From Chryseobacterium viscerum (GTDB taxonomy: Bacteria; Bacteroidota; Bacteroidia; Flavobacteriales; Weeksellaceae), in contig NZ_JAPDFT010000001.1 in NCBI RefSeq assembly GCF_025949665.1, forward strand, positions 2,542,001-2,606,000: a stretch of 64,000 nucleotides of DNA, in the 5' to 3' direction. The translations under genes and the position numbers were made by a program. This document shows, piece by piece, positions 34,685 through 42,712 of this stretch (positions are counted from its first letter, which is position 1; the number at the start of each line of letters is the position of its first letter). The notes below the pieces were generated by a model. The model made no database searches, was not told where the DNA came from, and saw nothing but the letters and a program-made list of their open reading frames with translations.

Positions 34685-35350
34685 ATGGTCAGTAAAAATG
34701 TTTTACGAAAACTTTCCAATCAGGAATTGGAAGGATATTTAAAGGAAGGCAACCGCTTTGTTCCTGAAGCTGTTCAGGTCGCATTTGAAATTCTGGAAGA
34801 AAGAGGACGTATTTTCAGCGAACAGGAAAAAATGGCTGTTCAGCAATTGATCCAGCATAAAAAAGAAATTGAGGAGGCAAAACGTGCAGAAGAAGTAGAG
34901 GTCTGGAAAGATCATATCACAGAAGATCCTGAGGCCATAAGGCTTTATTCACGGATGACAATTTTGGTCACCAGTGTTTTTTTCAGTACGATTCCCGGAG
35001 CAATTTTACTGTGTTTTAATCTAATCAAACTCAAAAAATACTTCCCTGCCTTCCTTACACTTGTATTTGGATTGCTGTTTTTTATATTTCAGAAGTATGT
35101 TCTGCTTTCCCATTTTGACTTTGGTACAACTTCCAGATACAGTCCCGAAATTGGAGTTATTTCAATAGGAGCTTTAGGTTTACTTGTCATCAGTGTTCTA
35201 GCAACTCCAAAAAAACTTCCTTACCGTGCAGAATCTTATATTCTTCCTGTTGTTTTATGTGCCGGAACCGCGGTTCTGATGTATTTTTATTCCCAGGAAT
35301 GGTTCTCTTACTATCCGTTGGCAAAGGCCGTCCATCTATTCAAACAGTAA
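34685..35350 (+). CDS. Hypothetical membrane protein
   Basis: 221 residues, not assigned to a family. The N-terminal 85 residues are soluble and charged, with a helical LSNQELEGYLKEGNRFVPEA region. Four hydrophobic segments follow (about 95-120, 123-140, 155-172, 180-200). No signal peptide, so the N-terminus is probably cytosolic. It starts just after the metG terminator. A structured repeat begins right after its stop. Confidence 0.6.
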   Translation: MVSKNVLRKLSNQELEGYLKEGNRFVPEAVQVAFEILEERGRIFSEQEKMAVQQLIQHKKEIEEAKRAEEVEVWKDHITEDPEAIRLYSRMTILVTSVFFSTIPGAILLCFNLIKLKKYFPAFLTLVFGLLFFIFQKYVLLSHFDFGTTSRYSPEIGVISIGALGLLVISVLATPKKLPYRAESYILPVVLCAGTAVLMYFYSQEWFSYYPLAKAVHLFKQ

Positions 35351-35354
35351 TAAG

Positions 35355-35442
35355 GAGCTTATTCCCGCTATCCACTTTTACTCCTCGCGCCTGGCCAAAG
35401 AGCCAACCGCATGCTGTGGGGTAACCGTTTCTATCGGGGCTA
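35355..35442. repeat. Structured intergenic element ending CGGGGCTA
   Basis: Starts GAGCTTATTCCCGCTATCC and ends CTATCGGGGCTA. AGC..CCCG at the left can pair with CGGGGCT at the right, enclosing about 65 nt. From memory this start and end are shared by a family of elements between genes in many flavobacteria; whether it equals a named Rfam family (for example Flavo-1) is unverified. No open frame. Confidence 0.5.
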
Positions 35443-35460
35443 GAAATAGTACAAAAAAAA

Positions 35461-35530
35461 GTCATCCCGGTGTACAGAATGACAATATATGAATTTATGA
35501 GATTGCATCGTTTTCAGTTCGCAATGACTT
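35461..35530. repeat. GTCATTGCGA-type interspersed repeat
   Basis: GTCAT (35461-35465) and ATGAC (35479-35483) form an inverted pair. Further on GATTGCATCG..TTCGCAATGAC (35501-35528) is, on the other strand, the common GTCATTGCGAA..GCAATC repeat found between genes in several Bacteroidota. A run of eight A precedes it. Confidence 0.5.
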
Positions 35531-35538
35531 GTTGTCAA

Positions 35539-36243
35539 TTATTTCTTAGTCAGTTTTGCTAAGTAAGAATCCTCATCTTTCAAAACTCTTTCTATTTTGA
35601 AGCCATTGTTTTTGGCTGCATTCTTCAAGGTATTGAAGTCAAGATACAGCCAGGTAATCGGTTCCTCAGATTCTCCTTTATAATGCACTACATACTCCAG
35701 TTCTCCGTAATATCCACCAGCCGGAATATATACTCCGCCATCTTTATCACGGTCGAACATATAAAGAATATCTGTACTGTCAATCAGAACCTGTCCGCCA
35801 TCGTTCAGTAAAGTCTGCAGCTTCTGAAGGTAGGTATCAATTTTCGCAAGGCTTTCAAAAACTCCGGTACCGTTCATCAGTAATAAAATGGTATCAAAAG
35901 TTTCTCCTGAAAAGTCAAGCATATTTTCACAAACTGCTTTTTCAATGCCTCTCAGCTTGCAAACCTCAATTGATTTTGGGGAAATATCCAATGCGGTCAC
36001 CTCAAGGTTTCTTTCATTTTGAAGATATAAAGAATGAGAACCAGCACCTGCTCCAATGTCCAGAATTTTTCCTTCGGATAATTGCAGTGCTTTCTGCTCA
36101 ATATCATTCATGTCTTCAAAATCTCTGAATAAATAATCCACCGGAAGTTCATCCAGCTCAGAAATTGACGTTTCAGTCTGCAGATCTTCAGGATTGTCAT
36201 TATGGTAATAATCCCAGATCGCTCTGCCCATTAAATCTTTCAT
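35539..36243 (-). CDS. Class I SAM-dependent methyltransferase
   Basis: 234 residues. SAM motif I is ILDIGAGAGSHSLYL (about 60-74), with the acidic end of strand 2 in VTALDIS and motif IV in FDTILLLMNG. Substrate unknown; the architecture fits small-molecule methyltransferases. Soluble and cytosolic. TATCTTTG lies only 5 nt before the ATG, so the message is probably leaderless. It is flanked by repeat-rich spacers on both sides and is not obviously part of an operon. Confidence 0.88.
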   Translation of the reverse strand: MKDLMGRAIWDYYHNDNPEDLQTETSISELDELPVDYLFRDFEDMNDIEQKALQLSEGKILDIGAGAGSHSLYLQNERNLEVTALDISPKSIEVCKLRGIEKAVCENMLDFSGETFDTILLLMNGTGVFESLAKIDTYLQKLQTLLNDGGQVLIDSTDILYMFDRDKDGGVYIPAGGYYGELEYVVHYKGESEEPITWLYLDFNTLKNAAKNNGFKIERVLKDEDSYLAKLTKK

Positions 36244-36248
36244 GGGTG

Positions 36249-36256
36249 CAAAGATA
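36249..36256 (-). promoter_or_regulatory. -7 element of methyltransferase gene
   Basis: Minus-strand TATCTTTG, five bases from the start codon. Confidence 0.6.
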
Positions 36257-36261
36257 CGGGT

Positions 36262-36345
36262 TCGGGGTGATAGTTGCGAGTTATTTTGTTGTTGGTTTTT
36301 GTTGCGAGTTATTGTTGCTGGTTGCTGGTTTATTTAGTTGGTTGA
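36262..36345. repeat. GTTGCTGG-type dispersed repeat
   Basis: Overlapping units of GTTGCGAGTTATT and GGTTGCTGG. Bases 36319-36345 are the exact reverse complement of 51318-51344 (27 bp), and neighbouring units match with few changes. Confidence 0.75.
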
Positions 36346-36391
36346 ATGCTGCGGTTGCGAGGTACGGGTTTCGAGATGTGGCATATCTACA

Positions 36392-36451
36392 ACTTTAAAC
36401 CTTAAACCTTAAACTCTCCCACTCTCAAACTCTCAAACTCTCAAACTCCCC
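36392..36451. repeat. Short tandem array (AAACCTT then ACTCTCAA)
   Basis: Two 7-bp units AAACCTT followed by three perfect 8-bp units ACTCTCAA (36421-36444) and decayed copies. Lies downstream of the siderophore-interacting-protein gene. Confidence 0.75.
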
Positions 36452-36457
36452 CACCAT

Positions 36458-37270
36458 CTACTCCATCGAATCCTTCTCCTTATGTCTATCTGCCTGCGAC
36501 TCATTTTCTGCTACACCTGCTTTCCAGTAAGAATAAGCATATAATTCCTGAGGGGTCCAGTTTTTTTCTTTTCTCAGATAAGTACGGATTTCTTTCACGC
36601 TTGAGAATTCACATGCAACATAGCCAAATTTTGTAGTCTCAGGAAGATCAATACTTTTTACAGCATTTGAAATTTCACTGCTGATCTGAGGCTGCGCATT
36701 GTGTAACCATTTAAAATCAATTTGGGCTTTCGTTTCAAGCAGCTGCTCGTCTTCTTTTCCATGAACTTCAATAATGCATGTACCTCTTGCCGTTTCAGGA
36801 AGCGTTTCCAAAATAGCACTGATCACCGGAATGGCCGTAGCATCTCCTACCAACAAATACCAATCTGCAGCAGGGTACAACTCCTTACCTTCCAAACGCA
36901 TCATCACTCCCAGTTTTGAACCTGCTTCAGCTTCTCTCACCCATTTAGAAGCCGGACCGCCGTCTCCATGATCTACAAAATCGATGATTAATTCATTTTT
37001 TTTCAGATCAATTCCTCTGTGGGTATAGGTTCTGATGGCCGGAGCCACTTCTTTTAACGGATACACCCACTGATGATTTTCGTCCAATGTCGGAAAATGA
37101 ATCTCATTCAGTCCTGCCGGAGGAACGGCAATTTTATTATTGTCTCCCACCATCGTATTTTTGAACAACTGAACTTCTGGTGAGTACAAATACACTCTGA
37201 TAAAATGGTCAGTAATGTATTCTTTTCTGGTAACTTCGGCAACGATCTGCCCTGTTGAAATTTTTGCCAT
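36458..37270 (-). CDS. Siderophore-interacting (ferric-siderophore reductase) protein
   Basis: 270 residues, ViuB/SIP family. The FAD-binding domain shows RTYTHRG (about 80-86) and the phosphate-binding VDHGDGGPASKWV (about 98-110). The C-terminal NAD(P)H domain shows LLVGDATAIPVI and ends in the family motif AYSYWKAG. It should reduce Fe(III)-siderophore in the cytosol and release iron. It follows a siderophore-type TonB receptor by 104 bp, which strongly supports this role. The last 20 residues are charged and probably disordered. Confidence 0.92.
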   Translation of the reverse strand: MAKISTGQIVAEVTRKEYITDHFIRVYLYSPEVQLFKNTMVGDNNKIAVPPAGLNEIHFPTLDENHQWVYPLKEVAPAIRTYTHRGIDLKKNELIIDFVDHGDGGPASKWVREAEAGSKLGVMMRLEGKELYPAADWYLLVGDATAIPVISAILETLPETARGTCIIEVHGKEDEQLLETKAQIDFKWLHNAQPQISSEISNAVKSIDLPETTKFGYVACEFSSVKEIRTYLRKEKNWTPQELYAYSYWKAGVAENESQADRHKEKDSME

Positions 37271-37286
37271 AACTGATTTTTTTTAA

Positions 37287-37325
37287 GTTAAAATCCGGTT
37301 TCCGATTAATTCAGAAACCGGATTT
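37287..37325 (-). terminator. Hairpin after the TonB receptor gene
   Basis: Perfect 12-bp stem AAATCCGGTTTC/GAAACCGGATTT with an 11-nt loop. The following T-tract on the minus strand is short (TTTTAAC), so partial termination between receptor and reductase genes is possible. Confidence 0.6.
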
Positions 37326-37374
37326 GAAATACAATATGTTTTCAGATCAAGGCATTTTTACCTTCATCTTATTT

Positions 37375-39585
37375 TTAAAATTCAAAAGTATAAGACAGAT
37401 TAAATGTTCTTCCTCTTCCTTTATAATTAAACAGTTCCGGAAGTCCGTAAGTAGAATACAGTACCTGAGAACGCTTGCTCCATATCGTCTGATAGTCTGT
37501 ATTGAATAGATTCTGGATTCCTAAATTGAATTTTCCAAAATGGAATCTGTATCCTATCATCAGATCTGAAGTATTATAGCCTTCCACCACATTATTAAGC
37601 TCGTCTTTCTGTTTGAAATTCTGCAAAGACTGGAATCTGAATGACCAGTTTTGAATATTATATCCGATATAGGTTACCAATTTTGAAGGAGAAGCATTGT
37701 AAATCTCCTGTTTCTGCCATTCTCCTTTGTTATCTACCTCAGATTTAATCAAAAGTCCGCTTGCCCCAAAATAAACGCCATTATTTAACGAATAAGAAAC
37801 CTCAGCTTCAATTCCCATATTTCTTAATTTCAGATCATTCACAAGAATCTGGAAAGTCTTCTTATCTACAGCAACGGTTTTGTCTGAATTACTCAAAAAT
37901 CCGGCAATCTGAGCTCTTAAACCACCTCTGTTGACACGGTACCCTACCTCAAACTGATTGGTTTTGATAGCCTGAAGAGGCTGTTCTTTCACATTGATAC
38001 TGGATACTACATCCCAGTTTGTTCCTACCAATTTATACTGTCCGATTCCGTAAAATTTAGCAGGATCTGCTAAGCTTGCTCCCTGGGAAAAAGTTCCCCA
38101 AACCTGATGCTGCTCATTGAATTTGTACAACAATCCGGCATTGGCTAGGGTCACATTATAAGAACTTTCACCTCCGGGAATTGCCGATGCTGAACTTCCA
38201 TAACCCATAGCAATCTGTGTCTGCTGTTCTGAACCTACAAAATCATCCATTTTTACGTTGATGTGCTGATAACGGATTCCGGCATTCAATTGTAATTTTG
38301 GGAAAACATTGTACTTTGCCTGAACATATCCTGCGTAGCTCTGTGAGTGATTGGTTGGGTATCTTCCCAGACTGTATTTTGTTTCATTCACCAAACCTCC
38401 GCTGGACATTGTTTTGGCAATATCATAAACGGATTGTGTTCCTTCAAATTTCTCAAAATCAAAGTCTGCTCCATAGGTAACATTCAATCCTCGCCATGAT
38501 TTTGATAATAAAGCTTTAATCCCCGAATAATAGGTATCCTGCTGTGAAGAGGACATATAAGGTATTTTTCCTGTCTGTAAAGTAACATTTCCCGGGAATG
38601 GATAGAATCCTAATTTTTCACCACGGGTAGCCAATTGTACATACAAATCCTGTCCGCCTAAAATTCCGTTGCCATTATAAGCTACGGTTGCCATATAACG
38701 CTCTGTTCCTACATTTTTATCGGATGAGAAACCATCTCTCATTTCGAGTAATGAAGCATTTTTTGTAGTAAATGCACTTAGATTTTCACCTAAAAATAAA
38801 CTTCTGTCTCCATTAAATTTAGAATTGTAATACTGAACAGAGGCTGTTATTTTATGTTTATTGTTAAACTGATATCCTCCTGTCGCAAGGATATCTATTG
38901 ATTGATTATACTGAAGGTCAGTTTGTGTAATATCTGTAAAAAGCTGTTTCTGATCTGCTCCATATACTCCACCATTCTGCTGATAAGCCACTCCCAGTCT
39001 TCCAAAGAACTTATCTCCTTTTGCAGCAATAGACTGAGCGGCACGGAAATCATGGTCATCTTTTCCCATAAATCCTGTACGTACCCCCAATTCAGTTTCG
39101 CCGCTGATTCCTTTTTTAGAAGGTGTTTTTGTAATAATATTAATGATTCCACCGGTAGCATTACCTCCATAAATTGAGCTTGCTCCAGAAAGTACTTCAA
39201 TTCTTTCGATATTAAAAGGATCTATTGCATCCAGCTGACGGCTTATGGCACGGATACTGTTCAGGGAAACTCCATCGATCATTACAAGCGCTGAACGTCC
39301 TCTCATATTCTGTCCGTAATTGGTTCTTCCCTGCGGACCGATATCCATAGAAGGTATCAGAATCGATAACATTTCTTTGATAGGAACTCCACTTTTAGCC
39401 TGTTCCTGAATCTTTTCTTTCTGTACGACCCAAACCGTTCCCGGAACTTCAGAGATTTTTGTAGGTTTTCTGGAGGCTACGATCACCACATCTTCAATAC
39501 CTTTAGAGGCAATAGAATCTTTCACGGTCTGGGAAATCATCAATCCCGAAACCAAAAGACCTATGAACGCATACTGCTTTTTCAT
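37375..39585 (-). CDS. TonB-dependent siderophore receptor
   Basis: 736 residues. A signal peptide is followed by the TonB-box-like EDVVIVASR (about 31-39), a plug domain (VPGTVWVVQKEKIQEQ, MRGRSALVMIDGV, IERIEVLSGASSIYGGNATGGIINIITK) and a beta-barrel ending in TFNLSYTFEF. Unlike SusC it has no SusD partner. With the adjacent SIP-type reductase it forms a ferric-siderophore uptake pair: receptor at the outer membrane, reductase inside. No siderophore biosynthesis genes are in the window, so it may use foreign siderophores. A candidate operator lies at its promoter. Confidence 0.93.
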   Translation of the reverse strand: MKKQYAFIGLLVSGLMISQTVKDSIASKGIEDVVIVASRKPTKISEVPGTVWVVQKEKIQEQAKSGVPIKEMLSILIPSMDIGPQGRTNYGQNMRGRSALVMIDGVSLNSIRAISRQLDAIDPFNIERIEVLSGASSIYGGNATGGIINIITKTPSKKGISGETELGVRTGFMGKDDHDFRAAQSIAAKGDKFFGRLGVAYQQNGGVYGADQKQLFTDITQTDLQYNQSIDILATGGYQFNNKHKITASVQYYNSKFNGDRSLFLGENLSAFTTKNASLLEMRDGFSSDKNVGTERYMATVAYNGNGILGGQDLYVQLATRGEKLGFYPFPGNVTLQTGKIPYMSSSQQDTYYSGIKALLSKSWRGLNVTYGADFDFEKFEGTQSVYDIAKTMSSGGLVNETKYSLGRYPTNHSQSYAGYVQAKYNVFPKLQLNAGIRYQHINVKMDDFVGSEQQTQIAMGYGSSASAIPGGESSYNVTLANAGLLYKFNEQHQVWGTFSQGASLADPAKFYGIGQYKLVGTNWDVVSSINVKEQPLQAIKTNQFEVGYRVNRGGLRAQIAGFLSNSDKTVAVDKKTFQILVNDLKLRNMGIEAEVSYSLNNGVYFGASGLLIKSEVDNKGEWQKQEIYNASPSKLVTYIGYNIQNWSFRFQSLQNFKQKDELNNVVEGYNTSDLMIGYRFHFGKFNLGIQNLFNTDYQTIWSKRSQVLYSTYGLPELFNYKGRGRTFNLSYTFEF

Positions 39586-39614
39586 TCTTTCTACTTCAAA
39601 GTTTTATAATTTCA

Positions 39615-39641
39615 CAAAGATAATTCTTATTTAGAAAGAAT
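39615..39641 (-). promoter_or_regulatory. Promoter and possible iron-responsive operator
   Basis: Minus-strand -7 element TATCTTTG (39615-39622), directly preceded by the inverted repeat ATTCTT-N7-AAGAAT (39623-39641). A repressor bound here would cover the promoter. Fur as the regulator is inference from the iron-uptake genes. Confidence 0.45.
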
Positions 39642-39805
39642 AAAAATAACAATGTATGAGATTTTTCCTTTTTTAAAAAAAAATGGAAAAAGGAAGAAGG
39701 GAGTGGAAAGTTATAATAACTTCTTTTGAAGTAAAGATTTTAAATAAAACAACAGCTATAAACCGTCTTTCATTACTTCCCTCTTCCAGCGTCCAGCTTC
39801 CCCAT

Positions 39806-39849
39806 TAAAAAACGTAAAATCCCAGCCCAACGAAGGACCAGGATTTTAC
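39806..39849 (-). terminator. Terminator of the efflux operon
   Basis: Minus-strand stem GTAAAATCC/GGATTTTAC with an 18-nt loop, followed by GTTTTTTAATG. It lies 22 bp after the stop of the MFS gene. Confidence 0.7.
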
Positions 39850-39870
39850 TAGTGAAAAACAAGGTATTTT

Positions 39871-41463
39871 TTATATTGCAGGCCCTGCTGCATCTTTTAT
39901 TTCTTCTAACAGTTTTCTTCTTTCACGGAGTCGTCTTCTTGCGATAACGGATTTACCTCCCAAAACTCTTATAAACCTGAAATACTGGAAACGTTTTGCT
40001 CCGAAATGATGGGTAGCAACATAAATCAGCACTCCAAATCCAACTAAAATAATATATCCGAATATCTTCTTGGTGGCTATGATAATGGCATTGAGCTGAA
40101 TGGCTTTCATATTGGCTGCTACATTCTGAGGAGTAACGGTCATTCCATCCATATAAACAGCAAGATCACCAATTGCTGTAACCTGAAAACGGTACTGAAA
40201 CCATGAATAGAGTGTTGAAAAAATTCCTACGGCAAGAAAAGTTCTCCAAACCAATACAAGCCCGATGGCTGCCAGCATTTCATCCATTTCAAGCTTATCC
40301 AGCGTATAAAACCATACGGAGATAAACAGTGAACACATTCCGTACCCCTTTAGAAACATAGGCAGATACCAGTTATCATAATTGAATTCCAATACCATAG
40401 AAAAGTACATAATAATGGCATATCCAATCATTGCAGAAAATCCGGAAAAAATATACATTTTCAAAGGCTTTTCTTTTTTGAACCAGAAAATGGCAATGAC
40501 TCCGGCCAGGATAATCCCGGGAATCATCAGTAAACTCAGTCTGGTATTGGTCACCTGATCATAGCCCAAAACTCCCACCGCAAAAGTATTCTGAATAGAA
40601 GCTGTTCCTAAAAACATTCCCAGCCAAAACAGCATGAATAAACCGTGCTGTACATTATTTTTTGTAAAAATTTTGAATGAAAGGTACGGTCGCTTTAAAG
40701 TTAGCTGACGGATAGAAAGCAGTGCAAAACTCACAAAAGCAGCAATACTTCCATATATAATATTCTTAGAATTGAACCAGTCCTGCTGTCTCCCAAATGA
40801 ATACACATACGCCGAAAACATGAAAGTTGAAATGAAAAGTAAAATACTTAGCCAATCAATATAATGCAGGGGAACTTTTAATGCAAAATATTTATTATGC
40901 ATAAAAATCCAGTGTATTAATGCAAGTGTAAAGCATAAAACCGCCGTGAACACATAAAACTGCTGCCAGTTGTAGATAAGAGCAAATTCAGCCGCATAAT
41001 AAGTAGCCACCTGATTCATTACAAGAACGAAGGTATAGAATGCTCCGTAAAACATTCCCCGGTTTCCAATCATGACCATCAGTGGCAGAAACAGTTCTAT
41101 GGTGACCATCATTTTCATAAAGCCTATCACTAAAGAAGTAAATATGAAGATCATTGGCTGTAAAGTAGTTCCGTTTACATAACTGAGCAATCCTAAAAGC
41201 ACCAGAAGTAAAACCATCTTATCCCTTACTTTGAATCTCATTTTGATTCTGAGAACAACAGGCATACAGGCTCCCATCCCAATGGTAGTTGCATAGTTAG
41301 CCCACATAAAATATTCTGTCATGGCACCGGTACCGCTTACCAGAGAACTGATATTTCCGGTATACACTCCACCGATGGGCATTACCACGGCAAGCAGTAA
41401 TACAATCAGCAGCAGCTGTACGGGTTTCGGTACCCAATCGCTATATAATCCTTTGTTGTACAT
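39871..41463 (-). CDS. EmrB-like (DHA2-type) MFS efflux transporter
   Basis: 530 residues with about 14 transmembrane helices and a basic cytosolic tail (ARRRLRERRKLLEEI). The sequence diverges from classical EmrB, but length, helix count and operon position (after a TolC-like and an HlyD/EmrA-like gene) fit the inner-membrane pump of a tripartite drug or metabolite exporter. Last gene of the operon, with a 110-bp spacer containing TTAGAAA-type repeats before it. The substrate is unknown. Confidence 0.85.
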   Translation of the reverse strand: MYNKGLYSDWVPKPVQLLLIVLLLAVVMPIGGVYTGNISSLVSGTGAMTEYFMWANYATTIGMGACMPVVLRIKMRFKVRDKMVLLLVLLGLLSYVNGTTLQPMIFIFTSLVIGFMKMMVTIELFLPLMVMIGNRGMFYGAFYTFVLVMNQVATYYAAEFALIYNWQQFYVFTAVLCFTLALIHWIFMHNKYFALKVPLHYIDWLSILLFISTFMFSAYVYSFGRQQDWFNSKNIIYGSIAAFVSFALLSIRQLTLKRPYLSFKIFTKNNVQHGLFMLFWLGMFLGTASIQNTFAVGVLGYDQVTNTRLSLLMIPGIILAGVIAIFWFKKEKPLKMYIFSGFSAMIGYAIIMYFSMVLEFNYDNWYLPMFLKGYGMCSLFISVWFYTLDKLEMDEMLAAIGLVLVWRTFLAVGIFSTLYSWFQYRFQVTAIGDLAVYMDGMTVTPQNVAANMKAIQLNAIIIATKKIFGYIILVGFGVLIYVATHHFGAKRFQYFRFIRVLGGKSVIARRRLRERRKLLEEIKDAAGPAI

Positions 41464-41469
41464 GATGAA

Positions 41470-41502
41470 TTTAGAAATTAGAGGTTAGAAACTAGAAATT
41501 AG
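41470..41502. repeat. TTAGAAA-type short-repeat array
   Basis: Consecutive units TTAGAAA, TTAGAGG, TTAGAAA, CTAGAAA, TTAGTGG in the emrA-emrB spacer. The related array at 19427-19449 is in the opposite orientation. Confidence 0.65.
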
Positions 41503-41573
41503 TGGCTGAAAGTTTTCCGCTTAACTTCTATATTTTTCCAATCTTTTAATCTTTCAATGATTAAATCTTTAAA

Positions 41574-42689
41574 TTACTGACCGATATTCACATTCATATT
41601 CATTCCGGCGCTCAGTTTATCCAGATCTTCTTTTTTATTGGAAGCCGTAAATTCTATTCTTACAGGAATTCTCTGCTGTACTTTAATGAAGTTTCCGGTA
41701 GAATTATCTGTTGGTACACTTGAATATCTTGATCCCGTAGCTGCAGAAACCGCTGTTACGACTCCTTCGAATTTTTTCCCTCCTAAAGCATCAGCTGTCA
41801 TGGAAATTTTTTCTCCTACTTTGATATTTGGCATCTGGCTTTCCAGGAAATTAGCAGTTACCCATTTCTGCCCGTTCAGAACGATAGTTGCAACCTGTTG
41901 TCCTGGCTGGATCAACTGCCCTTCAGAAATTGTTCTTCTTCCCATTACTCCATCATAAGGCGCTGTAATAACCGTATACGAAAGATTGATTCTCGCCATA
42001 TCCAAGGCAGATTTTGTTCTTTTAATTTCAGCATCATTAATCCCCAATCTGCTTTTCACTTCTGTAGTGGAAAGGTTTGCAGATTGTTTTTGATTCACTA
42101 AAGTTTCATAAGCGGCCTTTTGCGCATCATATTCTGTCTTCACCTGATCATATTGCTGTCTTGTAACCGCTTCGGCTGATAAAAGATTTTTATATCGGTT
42201 TAAATTCTGCTCAGCATTCCACAATCTGGCTTTTGCTCCCGCAATATTAGACTGCATCACGTTGATATTGTTGGAAACCGTATTCACAGAAGAACTTGTT
42301 GCTGTTTTTTGCGCCATTGCATTCTGATAAGCAGCTTCTGCCTGTCCCAATTGGGTAAGAATTTCACGTTCATCAAGGATTACCAATGTGTCTCCTTTCT
42401 TTACACGCTGATGTTCAATGAACTTAATTTCTTTGATGTATGCAGAAACCCTTGTATTGATAGGATTAATAAATTCTTCCACCTGTGCCGCTTCCGTATA
42501 GGTTTTGCTTCCGATATGGAAATATTCACGTATTAACCAGAATAATCCGAAACCGATCACCAGAAAAACAATGATATTAGAAATAATAGCTCTGATTTTA
42601 TTGGTTTTATTTTTCTTTTTCTTGTTTTCTGCAGCAGATGCTGCCGGAGTTGGTGTTGTATTTTGGGTAGTTTGTTCCTTGTTTTCCAT
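41574..42689 (-). CDS. HlyD/EmrA-type membrane fusion protein
   Basis: 371 residues. A short basic, alanine-rich cytosolic N-terminus is followed by one transmembrane helix (IISNIIVFLVIGFGLFWLI, about 34-53), the lipoyl-like half-motif (RVSAYIKEIKFIEHQRVKKGDTL), a long alpha-hairpin (about 105-225) and the second half (VITAPYDGVMGRRTISEGQLIQPG). It bridges the inner-membrane pump and the TolC channel. It starts 23 bp after the tolC-like stop. Confidence 0.95.
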   Translation of the reverse strand: MENKEQTTQNTTPTPAASAAENKKKKNKTNKIRAIISNIIVFLVIGFGLFWLIREYFHIGSKTYTEAAQVEEFINPINTRVSAYIKEIKFIEHQRVKKGDTLVILDEREILTQLGQAEAAYQNAMAQKTATSSSVNTVSNNINVMQSNIAGAKARLWNAEQNLNRYKNLLSAEAVTRQQYDQVKTEYDAQKAAYETLVNQKQSANLSTTEVKSRLGINDAEIKRTKSALDMARINLSYTVITAPYDGVMGRRTISEGQLIQPGQQVATIVLNGQKWVTANFLESQMPNIKVGEKISMTADALGGKKFEGVVTAVSAATGSRYSSVPTDNSTGNFIKVQQRIPVRIEFTASNKKEDLDKLSAGMNMNVNIGQ

Positions 42690-42712
42690 TGTGTTGATTG
42701 TCAGTTTTAAAA

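Noticed and set aside
36392-36451. Possible CRISPR-like array
   Set aside because: Units are 7-8 bp in direct contact without spacers; no cas genes nearby.
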